Source: Escherichia sp. ESNIH1
GTDB lineage: Bacteria > Pseudomonadota > Gammaproteobacteria > Enterobacterales > Enterobacteriaceae
Reading direction: 5' to 3'
Assembly (NCBI GenBank): GCA_002918705.1
Contig: PQKR01000010.1
Location: 62,001-126,000 of the forward strand
DNA: 64,000 bases
Shown here one piece after another: positions 9,032 through 20,104 of this stretch (the stretch's first letter is position 1; every line of letters starts with the position of its first letter). The position numbers were made by a program, and so were the translations under genes. Under the pieces are notes generated by a model that saw only the letters and a program-made list of their open reading frames with translations, was not told where the DNA came from and searched no databases.

Positions 9032-10105
9032 ATGAGCGAAGGCATGGATTATTACGCGATCCTCACCGCTGATACCCCCCTGCTGGATGTACGCGCCCCG
9101 GTTGAATTTGCCCAGGGTGCAATGCCGTCGGCAATCAATCTCCCGTTGATGAACGACGAAGAGCGTGCGGCGGTCGGCACCTGTTATAAACGCCAGGGCC
9201 CTGAGGCCGCGTTAACGCTTGGACATCAGCTGGTGTCAGGCATCACGCGCGAACAACGCATTCAATCATGGCGTAATGCCTGCCTGCGCCATCCCGACGG
9301 CTATCTGTGTTGCGCCCGTGGTGGCCAGCGCTCGCATATCACACAACAGTGGCTGCGAGAGGCAGGCATTGACTATCCGTTAATTCACGGCGGCTATAAG
9401 GCCCTGCGTCAGGCGGCAATAATAGCGACGGAGCAGCGCGTCCAGCGTCCGCTGATCCTGATCGGCGGCTGCACCGGCAGCGGTAAAACCGATCTGGTGC
9501 GCCAGCATCCTGACGGCATCGATCTGGAAGATCTGGCTCGCCACCGTGGATCGTCATTTGGCCGCACGCTGCAGGCACAGCGTTCGCAGGCAAGCTTTGA
9601 AAATGCGCTGGCGGTAGAACTGCTTAAGCGCGACGCGGCGCGCCTGGTGCTGGAAGATGAAGGCCGGACGATCGGCGGCAACCATTTGCCGGGATGCCTG
9701 TACGATCGCATGGTAGCGTCGCCTATCGCGGTGGTGGACGATCCTTTTGACCTGCGCGTGGCGCGTCTGCATAACGACTATTTTGTGCGTATGCAGCGCG
9801 AGTTTATTGCGGCACAGGGTGAGGAGGCAGGCTGGCTGGCCTATGCGGAGTATCTGCATCACGGGCTGTTCGCCATCCGCCGTCGTCTGGGATTGCAGCG
9901 TTTTGCCGAACTCAGGGCGCACCTTGATACTGCTCTGGCGATCCAGCTGCAGCACGGCGATACCCGCGGTCACAATGGCTGGCTGGTGCCGTTGCTAAAG
10001 GAGTATTACGATCCGATGTACCGCTATCAGTTAGAGAAGAAAGCCGCGAAGATTGTCTTTCGCGGCTCGTGGCAGGAGGTCAACGACTGGCTGCAAAACG
10101 GGTAG
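9032..10105 (+). CDS. selU: tRNA 2-selenouridine synthase
   Basis: SelU (MnmH/YbbB) replaces sulfur in tRNA wobble 2-thiouridine with selenium, using selenophosphate, via a geranylated intermediate. The 357-aa protein has an N-terminal rhodanese domain ([14 protein letters not shown]; catalytic C94 in CCARGG) and a P-loop domain (GGCTGSGKT near 150). K-12 carries the allantoin region between purK and selU; here they are adjacent. Its stop abuts the stop of the convergent metI-like gene with no spacer. Confidence 0.95.
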   Translation: MSEGMDYYAILTADTPLLDVRAPVEFAQGAMPSAINLPLMNDEERAAVGTCYKRQGPEAALTLGHQLVSGITREQRIQSWRNACLRHPDGYLCCARGGQRSHITQQWLREAGIDYPLIHGGYKALRQAAIIATEQRVQRPLILIGGCTGSGKTDLVRQHPDGIDLEDLARHRGSSFGRTLQAQRSQASFENALAVELLKRDAARLVLEDEGRTIGGNHLPGCLYDRMVASPIAVVDDPFDLRVARLHNDYFVRMQREFIAAQGEEAGWLAYAEYLHHGLFAIRRRLGLQRFAELRAHLDTALAIQLQHGDTRGHNGWLVPLLKEYYDPMYRYQLEKKAAKIVFRGSWQEVNDWLQNG

Positions 10106-10765
10106 TCAGCGGTGGCCTCGCTTGTCGGCCCGTGCGGCCAGCCAGTCCCCCAGCATCTGCACGACCTGTACCAGAATAATCAGCGCCACCACGGTGACCA
10201 CCATGACCTGCGTCTCATAGCGGTAGTAGCCGTAGCGGATCGCCAGATCCCCTACCCCGCCGCCGCCGACGATCCCTGCCATCGCCGAGTAGCCGATCAG
10301 GCTGACCAGGGTGATAGTCAGACCGCGCAGCAGACCCGCGCTGGCCTCCGGCAGCAGCACGGTGCAGATGATACGCAGCGGACTGGCACCAAAAGCTTCA
10401 GCGGCCTCGATGATCCCCTTATCCACCTCGCGCAACGCGCTGTCTACCAGCCGGGCATAGAAGGCGATGGCGGCAACCGAGAGCGGCACCGAGGCCGCAA
10501 TCGGCCCGATGGTGTTGCCGAGCAGGAACTGGGTGAGCGGCAGAAGCAGCACCAGCAGGATCACAAAAGGTACGGAGCGGATAATGTTCACCAGCACGGA
10601 GCTGATGAGATACACCGCACGGTTCTGCCAGAAGAGATGCCGGTCGGTCACAAAAATCAAAAAGCCGAGCGGCAGGCCGCCAACGATAGCCAGCACCGTA
10701 GAGATGCTCAGCATCTGGAAGGTTTCGCCAAAGGCAAGGCTCAGATCGGCCAGTAAATCATCCAC
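10106..10765 (-). CDS. MetI-like methionine/amino-acid ABC permease
   Basis: This 219-aa inner-membrane permease has five or six predicted helices and the BPD-transport EAA loop (EAAEAFGASPLRIICTVLLPEA). The length and the start (DDLLADLSLAFGETFQMLSIS) are those of the D-methionine MetI family. It forms one operon with the ATPase and binding protein upstream, overlapping the ATPase gene by 8 bp. K-12 carries metNIQ elsewhere, so this is probably a paralogous importer; its substrate could be methionine, its sulfoxide or another sulfur compound. Confidence 0.87.
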   Translation of the reverse strand: MDDLLADLSLAFGETFQMLSISTVLAIVGGLPLGFLIFVTDRHLFWQNRAVYLISSVLVNIIRSVPFVILLVLLLPLTQFLLGNTIGPIAASVPLSVAAIAFYARLVDSALREVDKGIIEAAEAFGASPLRIICTVLLPEASAGLLRGLTITLVSLIGYSAMAGIVGGGGVGDLAIRYGYYRYETQVMVVTVVALIILVQVVQMLGDWLAARADKRGHR

Positions 10766-11774
10766 GAAGCACCTCCACCTGGGCTGTACGCTGACGGATA
10801 TGGTCGACGGCGGCCTCGACCGCGGCCGGATTATCGGCGGCGGTTAAGCGCACCACCAGGATCCCCAGCGCCCGCTCGCCGAGATACTCAATTTTGCCGT
10901 GCAGAATATTGACCGCCACGCCAAACATCACCGCCACCTCAGAGAGCACCGGCTGCTCGGCTGAATCACCGATAAACAGAATTTTCACCAGCTGCCCCGG
11001 CAGATCCTGCTGCAGCCGTTCTGGCAGAGTGAGATTCAAGGTGTGCGAAACCAGCTGCTGGGTAAATGGATGCTGCGGGTGGGCGAAGATATCAAACACC
11101 TCGCCCAGCTCAACCACCTTACCCGCGGACATGACCGCCACCCGGTCGCAGATCGATTTGATCACGTTCATCTCATGGGTGATCAGCACGATGGTGATCC
11201 CCAGACGGACGTTGATCTCTTTCAGCAGGGCGAGGATCGTCGCGGAGGTCTCCAGATCCAGCGCCGAGGTTGGCTCGTCGCAGAGCAGCACGTCAGGATG
11301 ATTGGCAATCGCACGAGCGATCCCCACCCGCTGCTTCTGCCCGCCGCTCAGCTGCGCCGGAAAGCGGCCTGCTTTATCGGCGAGGCCCACCAGATCCAGG
11401 ATCTCTTTAACCCGAGGGGCAATCTCACCGCTGGCCCAGCCCGCTGCCTTCAGGCTGAACGCGACGTTCTGCGCCACGGTGCGGGTGTGCATCAGGTTAA
11501 AGTGCTGGAAGATCATGCCGATGCGCTGGCGTGCCTTGCGTAGGGTGACGCCCTCCAGCGTGGAGATCGCCACGCCGTTGATCTTAACCTCACCCTGGCT
11601 CGGACGCTGGAGGGCGTTGAGGGTGCGCAGCAGGGTACTTTTCCCTGCGCCGCTGGTGCCGACGATGCCAAAAATCTCGCCTGCCGTAATGTGCAGGCTG
11701 ACATCGTCCACCGCCCGGGTCGTAGGCCCCTTGCCTGCGGGAAAATCGACGCAGACGTTATTTATCTCAATCAT
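10758..11774 (-). CDS. MetN-like ABC transporter ATPase
   Basis: This is the ATP-hydrolysing subunit of the importer. The ATG at 11774 (MIEINNVCVDFPAGK) gives 338 aa, close to MetN at 343. Walker A is GTSGAGKST (39-47), the signature LSGGQKQRVGIARA and Walker B VLLCDEPTSALD. Residues from about 260 form a NIL-type ACT-like domain, which in MetN binds methionine and inhibits transport. The start overlaps the binding-protein stop by 8 bp, showing coupling. Confidence 0.9.
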   Translation of the reverse strand: MIEINNVCVDFPAGKGPTTRAVDDVSLHITAGEIFGIVGTSGAGKSTLLRTLNALQRPSQGEVKINGVAISTLEGVTLRKARQRIGMIFQHFNLMHTRTVAQNVAFSLKAAGWASGEIAPRVKEILDLVGLADKAGRFPAQLSGGQKQRVGIARAIANHPDVLLCDEPTSALDLETSATILALLKEINVRLGITIVLITHEMNVIKSICDRVAVMSAGKVVELGEVFDIFAHPQHPFTQQLVSHTLNLTLPERLQQDLPGQLVKILFIGDSAEQPVLSEVAVMFGVAVNILHGKIEYLGERALGILVVRLTAADNPAAVEAAVDHIRQRTAQVEVLRG

Positions 11775-12588
11775 GCATCCACTCTGGTTTCTGGAACGCG
11801 TTGAAGATGTTCTTTGGATCGTCAATCACCGCCCGGTAGGCCGGGGACTGTACTGCGGCCACGATATCTTTGGCGAACGGTTTGTCAGCATCTTCGGTAC
11901 GTACCGCGATGACGTTTTTCAGGTTCTCGTCCAGCTGCTCCTGCTTAAGCGCGGAGGAGAGCTTCAGGCCAGCGGCAATGGCAAAATTCCCGTTCACCAG
12001 CGCGGCGCTGGCGCTATCCAGCGTACGCGGCAGCTGCGCCGCTTCCAGGGGTTTGAACACCAGACCTTTCGGGTTGCTGGCGATGTCACGCTCAGAGGCC
12101 TTAGTCGGATCGATATTCTCTTTAATGGTGATCAGCTGCATCGCCTGGAGAAAACGCAGGCCGCGCGCCAGGTTCGTGGGATCGTTGGACAGGGTAACGA
12201 TATCGCCCTTCTTCAGCTGATCGACGCTGGTGACCTTATGGGAGTAGAGACCCATGCCCGCCGTCGGGACGACAATAAGCTTAGTCAGCTTCAGCCCCTT
12301 ATCGGCGGCGAACTTTTCCAGGTAGAGCGAGTGCTGGAACAGGTTAGCATCGATGCTGCCGTTAGAGAGCGCCATATTCGGCTGCACGTAGTCGCTAAAC
12401 TCGCGCACTACAACCTTATAGCCCTTCTCTTTCAGCGAAGGGGCAATGGCCTGTTTTACCATATCGCCGTAGGGGCCCGGCGCAACGCCGAAGGTGATGG
12501 TTTGCGGATCGCTGGCGTGGGCAAACGGCAGGCCACAGGCCAGAAGCAGTGCAGCAACGCTGGCACGAAAGCTGAGACGACGTCCCAT
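11767..12588 (-). CDS. MetQ/NlpA-family substrate-binding protein
   Basis: This 273-aa binding protein of the ABC importer has a signal peptide (MGRRLSFRASVAALLLACG) and the conserved NlpA-family core 'FGVAPGPYGDMV' and 'NLFQHSLYLE'. Cleavage may follow AHA (signal peptidase I), or LLLAC may act as a lipobox; the -2 Leu makes lipidation less certain. The ATG at 12588 has GGGAGA 5 bases upstream; the in-frame TTG at 12600 is less likely. It is first in a three-gene operon; no MetJ boxes were seen upstream. Confidence 0.88.
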   Translation of the reverse strand: MGRRLSFRASVAALLLACGLPFAHASDPQTITFGVAPGPYGDMVKQAIAPSLKEKGYKVVVREFSDYVQPNMALSNGSIDANLFQHSLYLEKFAADKGLKLTKLIVVPTAGMGLYSHKVTSVDQLKKGDIVTLSNDPTNLARGLRFLQAMQLITIKENIDPTKASERDIASNPKGLVFKPLEAAQLPRTLDSASAALVNGNFAIAAGLKLSSALKQEQLDENLKNVIAVRTEDADKPFAKDIVAAVQSPAYRAVIDDPKNIFNAFQKPEWMHD

Positions 12589-12735
12589 AGATTCTCCCAA
12601 AGTGTATTGTGTTTGCTGTATGACGCGCCGGACTAAGCAGCGCGCTTTTTTGACAATTTATGCATAACGCAGAGCGTTAAGATGGCATAAACCCGCCCCG
12701 GCGGTAATTGAAAATATTTCATATAGATAGTGATG

Positions 12736-12762
12736 CCCCGGCAAACGCATGCGCCGCCGGGG
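12736..12762 (-). terminator. Hairpin downstream of ybbP
   Basis: CCCCGGC (12736-12742) pairs with GCCGGGG (12756-12762), 16 bp past the ybbP stop. No U-tract follows on the minus strand. It may end ybbAP transcription before the metQ-like promoter region (12589-12735), in which I see no convincing boxes. Confidence 0.4.
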
Positions 12763-12777
12763 ACAATGGGGAGAGAA

Positions 12778-15188
12778 CTAGCCAACAAACTGGCGGAACA
12801 GCGCTTTGCCCTTCAGTAACCGGGTACCCAGCCAGCCGCCACAGATCGAGAGCAGCAGCGCCCCGCAGAGCGGTAGTATGATCCACAGCCGCCAGTCAGG
12901 CTGCCACGGGAAGTCAAACACCCGCGTCTGCAATACCGCCAGCGCCGTCTCCGCGCCGATGGCAGCCACCAGCCCGGCGACAAAGCCCAGCAGCGCGAAC
13001 TCGCACCACAGGGTCGTGCGCAGCAGGCGCTTGCCGGCTCCCAGCGTGCGGTAAACCACCAGCTCCTGATGTCGCTGACGCATGCCAACCTGCACCTGGG
13101 CCAGCAGCAGCAGAGTGCCGCAGAGCGTCACCAGCACCACCATCACCTCCAGCGCCCGGCTCACCTGCCCCAGCACCTGGCCGACCTGCTTGAGGATCGC
13201 CCCGATATCCAGCAGGCTAACGGTAGGAAACGCCCGGTTAAGCTGGGTCAGCATGCCGTTGCCGTTCTCCCAGCGGAAGCTGGTCAGCCAGCTCTGGGGC
13301 TGGTTATCCAGCGCACCGGTTGGGAAGATGAAGAAGAAGTTCGGGCGCAGGCTCTCCCAGTCCACCTTACGCAGGCTGGTCACTTTTGCAGTGAAGTCCT
13401 GGGTATCGCCCATAAAGGTGACGCTATCGCCAAGACGAATATTGAGCCGCTCCGCCAGCCCCTCCTCCATTGACACCTCCCCCGCTTTCGGCGGCCAGCT
13501 GCCCGCGGTGAGTGGATTGTGATCCGGCTGGTTGGCCTGCCAGGTGAGGTTTAGCTCTCGATTTAGCGCCTCATCCGTATTCCCCTCGGTGGTCTGGCCG
13601 TTAATCTGGGTCAGACGCGCCCGCACGATGGGATAGAACGCCTCCGGAACGATCTGGTGCTCGGCAAGAAACGTCTTCAGCGGCGTCACCTGCTCGGGAG
13701 CGATGTTGATCAGGAAGTAGTTGGGGCTCTCCGCCGGAAGCTGCTGCTGCCAGCGATCGAGCAGATCGCCACGCAGCACCAGCAGCATCGCCAGCAGCAT
13801 GAACGACAGCGAGAACGCCGAGAGCTGGCTCAGGGTCGACCAGGGCTGACGCAGCAGCCGGTTTACCGCCAGCCGCAGCGCCAGCGACGTCAGGGTCAAC
13901 CGCTTGAGGACGTTGAGCAGCATCCAGCCGAGCAGCCCGCAGAGCAGAGCCAGCACTACCGCCCCCGCCAACACCGCCCACAGCAGCATGCTGCCGCCCA
14001 TCAGCCAGGCCAGCAGCGCTACGGCAACGGCGGCAACAATCGGCAGATAGAGCTTCAGCGGCCAGACGTTCGCTACCGCATCACGACGCAGAACGCGGAT
14101 CGGCGCAGTCGCCAGCAGCAGACGATAGGGCCGCAGCCCCACCAGCAGGGAGATCACTAACATCGCTCCGGTCGCCCACAGCCACGGCCAGAGGCTGGCA
14201 GGCGGCAGCGCAGCGGGCAGCACCGGCTTGAGGAGGATCATCAGCACCTGCTCAAACAGCAGGCCGATAGCGCCCCCGGTCACCGTCGCCAGCGCCAGCA
14301 CCAGCAGCCACTGGCCGACGATCAGCCTTTGCAGCTGGGCGCGCCCTGCCCCCAGCGTTTTCAGGATCGCCACCAGATCGTAGCGGCTACGGCAGTAGTG
14401 GTTCATTGCCACCGCCACGGCGGCGATCGCCAGCAGCAGGGTCAGCAGAGCCGACAGCAGCAAGAACTGCTGCGAACGCTCGAGGGATTTCCCCAGCGCC
14501 CCTTCGTCCTGCTCGAGGCCATACCAGCGCTGCTCCGGCTTAAGCTGCGGCAGAAGCCATTTTTCATACGCTTCGAGCTGCTGCGGCGTGCCGCCAAACT
14601 TAATGCGCCACATGACGCGGCTGCCAGGCTGGACCGCGTCGGTCGCCGCCACGTCGGCCATGTTCATCATCAGGCGCGGAGCCATCTGGAAGGGGTTGAA
14701 CCCGGCGTCCGGCTCCTGCACGACTTCGCCCGCAATACGCAGCCGGGCGTCGCCGACGTCGATATAGTCGCCGGTTTTTAGCTCCAGCAGCGCCATCAGA
14801 CGCGGGGCGAGCAGCACCGTCCCTGCCTGCGGCTTGAGGCCCGGCGGATTGGTTTGCAGCTCACCATACATAGGGTAGATAGCGTCCACGGCCTTGACGT
14901 TAGCCAGCTGCGGCGTATCACCGGCAAAGGTCATGGTAGAGAAGGTAAGCTGCTCGCCCACCTTCAGGCCTCTTTTGCGCGCCTCCTCCAGCCACGCCGG
15001 CGGGATCTCACGAGAGCTGCGCAGCGCCCGATCCCCCGCCATAAAGTCACGGCTCTGCTGACTCAGCCCCTTCTCCATGCGATCGCTGATGTTGCCCAGC
15101 GCCAGCACGCAGGCCACGGCCAGGCTGAGAGCCAGCCAGACAATCAGCAGCGACGGCGAACGCCATTCGCGCCAGAACCAGCGGGCAA

Positions 15189-15192
<4 letters not shown>
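12778..15192 (-). CDS. ybbP: FtsX-like ABC transporter permease YbbP
   Basis: This 804-aa protein has two FtsX-type permease halves: an N-terminal helix, a large periplasmic domain, three helices (about 245-345), further helices (about 370-460), a second periplasmic region, and three C-terminal helices. It belongs to the MacB/LolCE mechanotransmission-like class. With YbbA it may extract a hydrophobic or membrane-linked substrate, possibly related to the adjacent esterase TesA. The length equals E. coli YbbP and its start overlaps the ybbA stop by 4 bases. Confidence 0.93.
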
Positions 15193-15875
<683 letters not shown>

Positions 15876-16510
15876 TTGCCCTTCCTGTTTATGCTTCTGT
15901 TTACCTTCCGTGCCGCAGCCGCTGACACGCTGTTGGTTCTCGGTGACAGCCTGAGCGCCGGGTACCGCATGGCAGCTAACTCGGCCTGGCCTGCGCTACT
16001 TAACGCTAAGTGGCAGCAGACGCCGTCGGTGGTTAATGCCAGTATAAGCGGCGATACCTCGCAGCAGGGGCTTTCTCGTCTGCCGGCGCTGCTGAAGCAG
16101 CACCAGCCGCGCTGGGTGCTGGTGGAGCTTGGGGGCAACGACGGCCTGCGGGGCTTTGCGCCACAACAGACCGAGCAGACCCTGCGTAAAATTTTGCAGA
16201 CCATCAAGGACGCTAACGCGCAGCCGCTGCTGATGCAGATCCGTCTACCAGCCAACTATGGTCGTCGCTATACAGAGACCTTCAGCGCTATCTATCCTGC
16301 GCTGGCCAAAGAGTTTGATGTGCCGCTGCTCCCCTTCTTTATGGAGGAGGTCTACCTCAAGCCGCAGTGGATGCAGGAGGATGGCATTCACCCCAATCTG
16401 GATGCCCAGCCGTTTATCGCCGACTGGATGGCCACGCGCCTCGCACCCTTAGTTAACCATGATAGTTAACCACGACTCATAAATAATCGGGGACGCCTAC
16501 GGGTAAAGTT

Positions 16511-17281
16511 ATGCAAAAATCGGTCTTAATAACAGGGTGTTCCAGCGGAATCGGTCTGGAAGCAGCGGTAGAGCTAAAGCGCCAGGGTTTTCATATCCTC
16601 GCCGCCTGCCGCAAGCCCGATGACGTCTCACGCATGAACGGGATGGGTTTTACCGGCATCCTGCTGGATTTGGACTCACCGGAGAGCGTCGATCGCGCCG
16701 CCGATGAGATTATCGCGCGGACCGGCAATCGCCTGTACGGCATCTTTAACAACGCGGGCTACGGGGTCTACGGCCCGCTGGCCACCATCAGCCGCGAACA
16801 GATGGAGCAGCAGTTCTCCGCCAACTTCTTTGGCGCGCACCAGCTGACCATACGCCTGCTGCCCGCGATGATCCCTTACGGCGAGGGGCGGATTGTGATG
16901 ACCTCCTCGGTGATGGGGCTGATCTCCACGGCGGGGCGCGGAGCCTACGCGGCGAGTAAATATGCCCTTGAGGCGTGGTCGGACGCCCTGCGCATGGAGC
17001 TGCGCCACAGCGGCATTCAGGTGAGCCTGATCGAGCCAGGCCCTATCCGCACGCGCTTTACTAAAAACGTCAACCAGACCCAGCAGGATAACCCGGTGGA
17101 AAATCCTGGCATTGCCGCACGGTTTACTCTCGGCCCGGAGGCGGTAGTGGCAAAAGTGCGCCATGCTTTTGAGAGCAAGCGCCCGAAACTGCGCTATCCG
17201 GTGACGCTGGTCACCCACGCCGTCTGCTGGTTAAAACGCCTGCTGCCGGGGCGTGCGATGGATAAAATTTTGCGCGGATGA
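16511..17281 (+). CDS. ybbO: Short-chain dehydrogenase/reductase YbbO
   Basis: This 256-aa classical SDR has the NAD(P) motif TGCSSGIG (8-15), NNAGYG, and catalytic Ser/Tyr/Lys with YAASK. The E. coli homologue reduces aldehydes with NADP(H) in vitro, including medium and long chain ones. The C-terminal basic and hydrophobic tail (AVCWLKRLLPGRAMDKIL) may touch the membrane. It is 41 bp downstream of tesA and probably cotranscribed, with cnoX 59 bp further on. Confidence 0.92.
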   Translation: MQKSVLITGCSSGIGLEAAVELKRQGFHILAACRKPDDVSRMNGMGFTGILLDLDSPESVDRAADEIIARTGNRLYGIFNNAGYGVYGPLATISREQMEQQFSANFFGAHQLTIRLLPAMIPYGEGRIVMTSSVMGLISTAGRGAYAASKYALEAWSDALRMELRHSGIQVSLIEPGPIRTRFTKNVNQTQQDNPVENPGIAARFTLGPEAVVAKVRHAFESKRPKLRYPVTLVTHAVCWLKRLLPGRAMDKILRG

Positions 17282-17340
17282 GTTGAAGGCCACGCCGCTC
17301 AACCCCATGTAAAGATAAACGTGAAAACAGAGAATTAGCC

Positions 17341-18195
17341 ATGTCCGTACAGAATATTGTCACTATTACCGAAGCGAACCTCCAACAGACGCTAGAGCAG
17401 TCGGTCAACCTGCCGGTGCTCTTCTACTTCTGGTCCGAACGCAGCCAGCACTGCCAGCAGCTGACCCCGGTGCTGGAGTCGCTGGCCGCCCAGTATAGCG
17501 GGCAGTTTATTCTGGCGAAGGTGGACTGCGACGCCGAGCAGATGGTGGCCTCGCAGTTTGGCCTGCGGGCGATCCCTACCGTCTATCTGTTCCAGAACGG
17601 CCAGCCGGTGGACGGCTTCCAGGGGCCGCAGCCGGAAGAGGCGATCCGCGCTCTGCTGGAGAAAGTGCTGCCCCGCCCCGAGGAGCTGAAAGCGCAGCAG
17701 GCGATGGCCCTGATTCAGGAGGGCAACTATGCCGAGGCGCTGCCGCTGGCGAAAGAGGCCTGGCAGCTATCGAATCAGAACGGTGAGTTTGGTCTGCTGC
17801 TGGCGGAGACCTTTATTGTCCTTAACCGCGCCGACGAAGCCGAAGCGGTGCTGAAAACTATTCCGCTGCAGGATCAGGATACCCGCTATCAGGGCCTGGT
17901 GGCGCAGATCGAGCTGCTGAAAAAAGCCGCCGACACCCCGGAGATCCAGCTCCTGCAGCAGCAGGTTGAGCAGTCGCCGGAGAATGCCGAACTGGCGACG
18001 CAGCTGGCGCTGCAGCTGCATCAGGTTGGGCGCAATGAAGAGGCGCTGGAGCTGCTGTTTAGCCATCTGCGCAAGGATCTCTCCGCCGCTAACGGCGAAG
18101 CGCGTAAAATGTTGCAGGAGATCCTCGCCGCGCTGGGTACCGGCGACGCGCTGGCCTCATCCTATCGCCGCAAGCTCTATTCACTGCTTTATTGA
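17341..18195 (+). CDS. cnoX: Chaperedoxin CnoX (YbbN)
   Basis: CnoX has an N-terminal thioredoxin fold (about 1-110) whose active site is SQHC rather than CxxC, followed by TPR repeats (about 115-284). The E. coli protein holds unfolded clients under hypochlorous stress, forms mixed disulfides, and hands clients to GroEL and DnaK. The 284-aa length and SQHC motif match. It is followed after 31 bp by qmcA. Confidence 0.94.
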   Translation: MSVQNIVTITEANLQQTLEQSVNLPVLFYFWSERSQHCQQLTPVLESLAAQYSGQFILAKVDCDAEQMVASQFGLRAIPTVYLFQNGQPVDGFQGPQPEEAIRALLEKVLPRPEELKAQQAMALIQEGNYAEALPLAKEAWQLSNQNGEFGLLLAETFIVLNRADEAEAVLKTIPLQDQDTRYQGLVAQIELLKKAADTPEIQLLQQQVEQSPENAELATQLALQLHQVGRNEEALELLFSHLRKDLSAANGEARKMLQEILAALGTGDALASSYRRKLYSLLY

Positions 18196-18226
18196 TTAAC
18201 CGCGATCGCGGCAGGGAGAGTGTGTA

Positions 18227-19144
18227 ATGCTTATCGTCATCCCGGTACTTATCTTCGTCGCGCTGGTGATCGTTGGCGCAGGCGTGAAGATTGTGCCGCA
18301 GGGCTACCAGTGGACCGTCGAGCGCTTCGGGCGTTACACCAAAACGTTACAGCCGGGCCTGAGCCTGGTTGTGCCGTTTATGGACAGAATTGGCCGCAAA
18401 ATCAACATGATGGAGCAGGTTCTGGATATTCCCTCCCAGGAGGTGATCTCCAAGGATAACGCCAACGTCACCATCGATGCCGTCTGCTTTATTCAGGTGA
18501 TCGATGCCCCGAAGGCGGCCTACGAGGTGAGCAACCTCGAGCTGGCTATCATCAACCTGACGATGACCAACATCCGTACCGTGCTCGGCTCAATGGAGCT
18601 GGACGAGATGCTCTCCCAGCGCGATAACATCAATACGCGCCTGCTGCATATCGTAGATGAAGCCACCAATCCCTGGGGCATCAAGGTGACGCGCATTGAG
18701 ATCCGCGACGTGCGGCCGCCTGCCGAACTTATCGCCTCCATGAACGCCCAGATGAAGGCCGAGCGAACCAAACGCGCCTACATTCTGGAAGCGGAAGGGA
18801 TCCGCCAGGCGCAGATCGTCAAAGCCGAAGGGGAGAAGCAGTCGAAGATCCTCAAGGCCGAGGGCGAGCGGCAGTCGGCGTTTTTACAGGCCGAAGCCCG
18901 TGAACGTTCAGCCGAGGCGGAGGCCCGCGCCACCCAGATGGTCTCCGAGGCGATTGCCGCCGGGGATATTCAGGCCGTGAACTACTTCGTCGCGCAAAAA
19001 TACACCGAGGCGCTGCAGCATATCGGCTCATCAACGAACAGTAAGGTGGTGCTGATGCCGCTGGAGGCCAGCAGCCTGATGGGCTCTATCGCCGGGATCG
19101 CCGAGCTGGTGAAAGAGAGCGCCAGCGAACGGAAAGGCCTATGA
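18227..19144 (+). CDS. qmcA: SPFH/Band 7 membrane protease-associated protein QmcA
   Basis: QmcA has an N-terminal membrane helix ([20 protein letters not shown]), an SPFH domain (30-190) with [18 protein letters not shown] core, and an Ala/Glu-rich coiled coil (190-255). E. coli QmcA forms membrane complexes and suppresses loss of FtsH plus HtpX. Length is 305 aa. It overlaps ybbJ by 4 bases, the standard stomatin-NfeD pairing. Confidence 0.95.
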   Translation: MLIVIPVLIFVALVIVGAGVKIVPQGYQWTVERFGRYTKTLQPGLSLVVPFMDRIGRKINMMEQVLDIPSQEVISKDNANVTIDAVCFIQVIDAPKAAYEVSNLELAIINLTMTNIRTVLGSMELDEMLSQRDNINTRLLHIVDEATNPWGIKVTRIEIRDVRPPAELIASMNAQMKAERTKRAYILEAEGIRQAQIVKAEGEKQSKILKAEGERQSAFLQAEARERSAEAEARATQMVSEAIAAGDIQAVNYFVAQKYTEALQHIGSSTNSKVVLMPLEASSLMGSIAGIAELVKESASERKGL

Positions 19145-19593
19145 TCGACAGCCTGCTTCAGCACCCGCACCTCTTCTGGATTAGCCTCGGCGGCCTGCTG
19201 CTGGCAGCCGAGATGCTCGGCGGTAACGGCTATCTGCTGTGGAGCGGCGTGGCAGCAGTGGTGACCGGTCTGCTGGTGTGGCTACTGCCGTTCGGCTGGG
19301 AGTGGCAGGGCGCGCTGTTTGCCCTGCTCACCCTGCTGGCGGCGTGGCTATGGTGGCGCTGGCTGGCCCGTCGCGTGCGCGAGCAGAAGCCTGCCGACGC
19401 CGCGCTTAACCAGCGTGGCATGCAGCTGGTGGGCAAACGCTTTACCCTCGACACCCCTCTGGTCAACGGCCGCGGCCATATGCGCGTCGGCGACAGCACC
19501 TGGCCGGTGAGCGCCGATGACGATCTCCCCGCAGGGACGCCAGTGGAAGTGGTGGCGGTTGAGGGGATCACCCTGCGCATTAAAGCGCGCTAG
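19141..19593 (+). CDS. ybbJ: NfeD-family inner membrane protein YbbJ
   Basis: This 150-aa protein has two or three N-terminal helices and a C-terminal OB-fold NfeD domain (about 88-150: [10 protein letters not shown]...[12 protein letters not shown]). NfeD proteins act with SPFH partners, here QmcA, with which the gene is translationally coupled. Its 3' end overlaps the convergent cueR stop by 4 bases. Confidence 0.92.
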   Translation: MIDSLLQHPHLFWISLGGLLLAAEMLGGNGYLLWSGVAAVVTGLLVWLLPFGWEWQGALFALLTLLAAWLWWRWLARRVREQKPADAALNQRGMQLVGKRFTLDTPLVNGRGHMRVGDSTWPVSADDDLPAGTPVEVVAVEGITLRIKAR

Positions 19594-20006
19594 CTCTCTT
19601 TTGCCGAATGGCGATGGCAGAAGCCAGAGAGATTATCGATAATCGGGCAGTCGGCACCGTCATCGCCTGGACAGGCGTTCGCCAGATTCAGCAGCTGATC
19701 GCGCATCGCCTGTAGCTCAACGATATGGCGCTCGATCTCCGCTACCTTTTGTAGGGTATAGGCCTTTACGTCGGCGCTGTGCCGGGCCGGATCGTTAAAC
19801 AGGGTGACCAGCTCGCCGCACTCCTCCAGATTAAATCCCACCTGTCGCGCCTGGCGCAGCAGGGTCAACTCATCAAGATGCTGCTGCGTGTAGCTGCGAT
19901 AGCCGTTCTCGCTGCGCAGCGGCGGCGTCACCAGCCCCTTCTCCTCATAGAAGCGGATCGCCTTGCTGGTTAAGCCTGTCTTTTTTGCTACGTCGCTAAT
20001 ATTCAT
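19590..20006 (-). CDS. cueR: Cu(I)-responsive MerR-type regulator CueR
   Basis: CueR senses Cu(I) with extreme affinity and activates copA and cueO by distorting promoters with a 19-bp spacer. The 138-aa protein has a MerR helix-turn-helix ([25 protein letters not shown]), a dimerisation helix, and copper ligands C112 and C120 in the [10 protein letters not shown] loop. It is divergent from copA, with its target promoter between the genes. Confidence 0.97.
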   Translation of the reverse strand: MNISDVAKKTGLTSKAIRFYEEKGLVTPPLRSENGYRSYTQQHLDELTLLRQARQVGFNLEECGELVTLFNDPARHSADVKAYTLQKVAEIERHIVELQAMRDQLLNLANACPGDDGADCPIIDNLSGFCHRHSAKES

Positions 20007-20015
20007 GGTCCCCCC

Positions 20016-20046
20016 TTGACCTTCCCCTTAATGGAAGGTTTAAGCT
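20016..20046 (+). promoter_or_regulatory. CueR-activated copA promoter
   Basis: TTGACC (20016-20021) and TAAGCT (20041-20046) are separated by 19 bp, the overlong spacer typical of MerR-family promoters. Between them ACCTTCC (20019-20025) and GGAAGGT (20033-20039) form the CueR dyad, as in E. coli copA. Confidence 0.92.
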
Positions 20047-20104
20047 TATGTACAGTTAGCCAAAACACCGGCTCAGTCAATCCTAAAATCACAGGAGTAT
20101 GATG

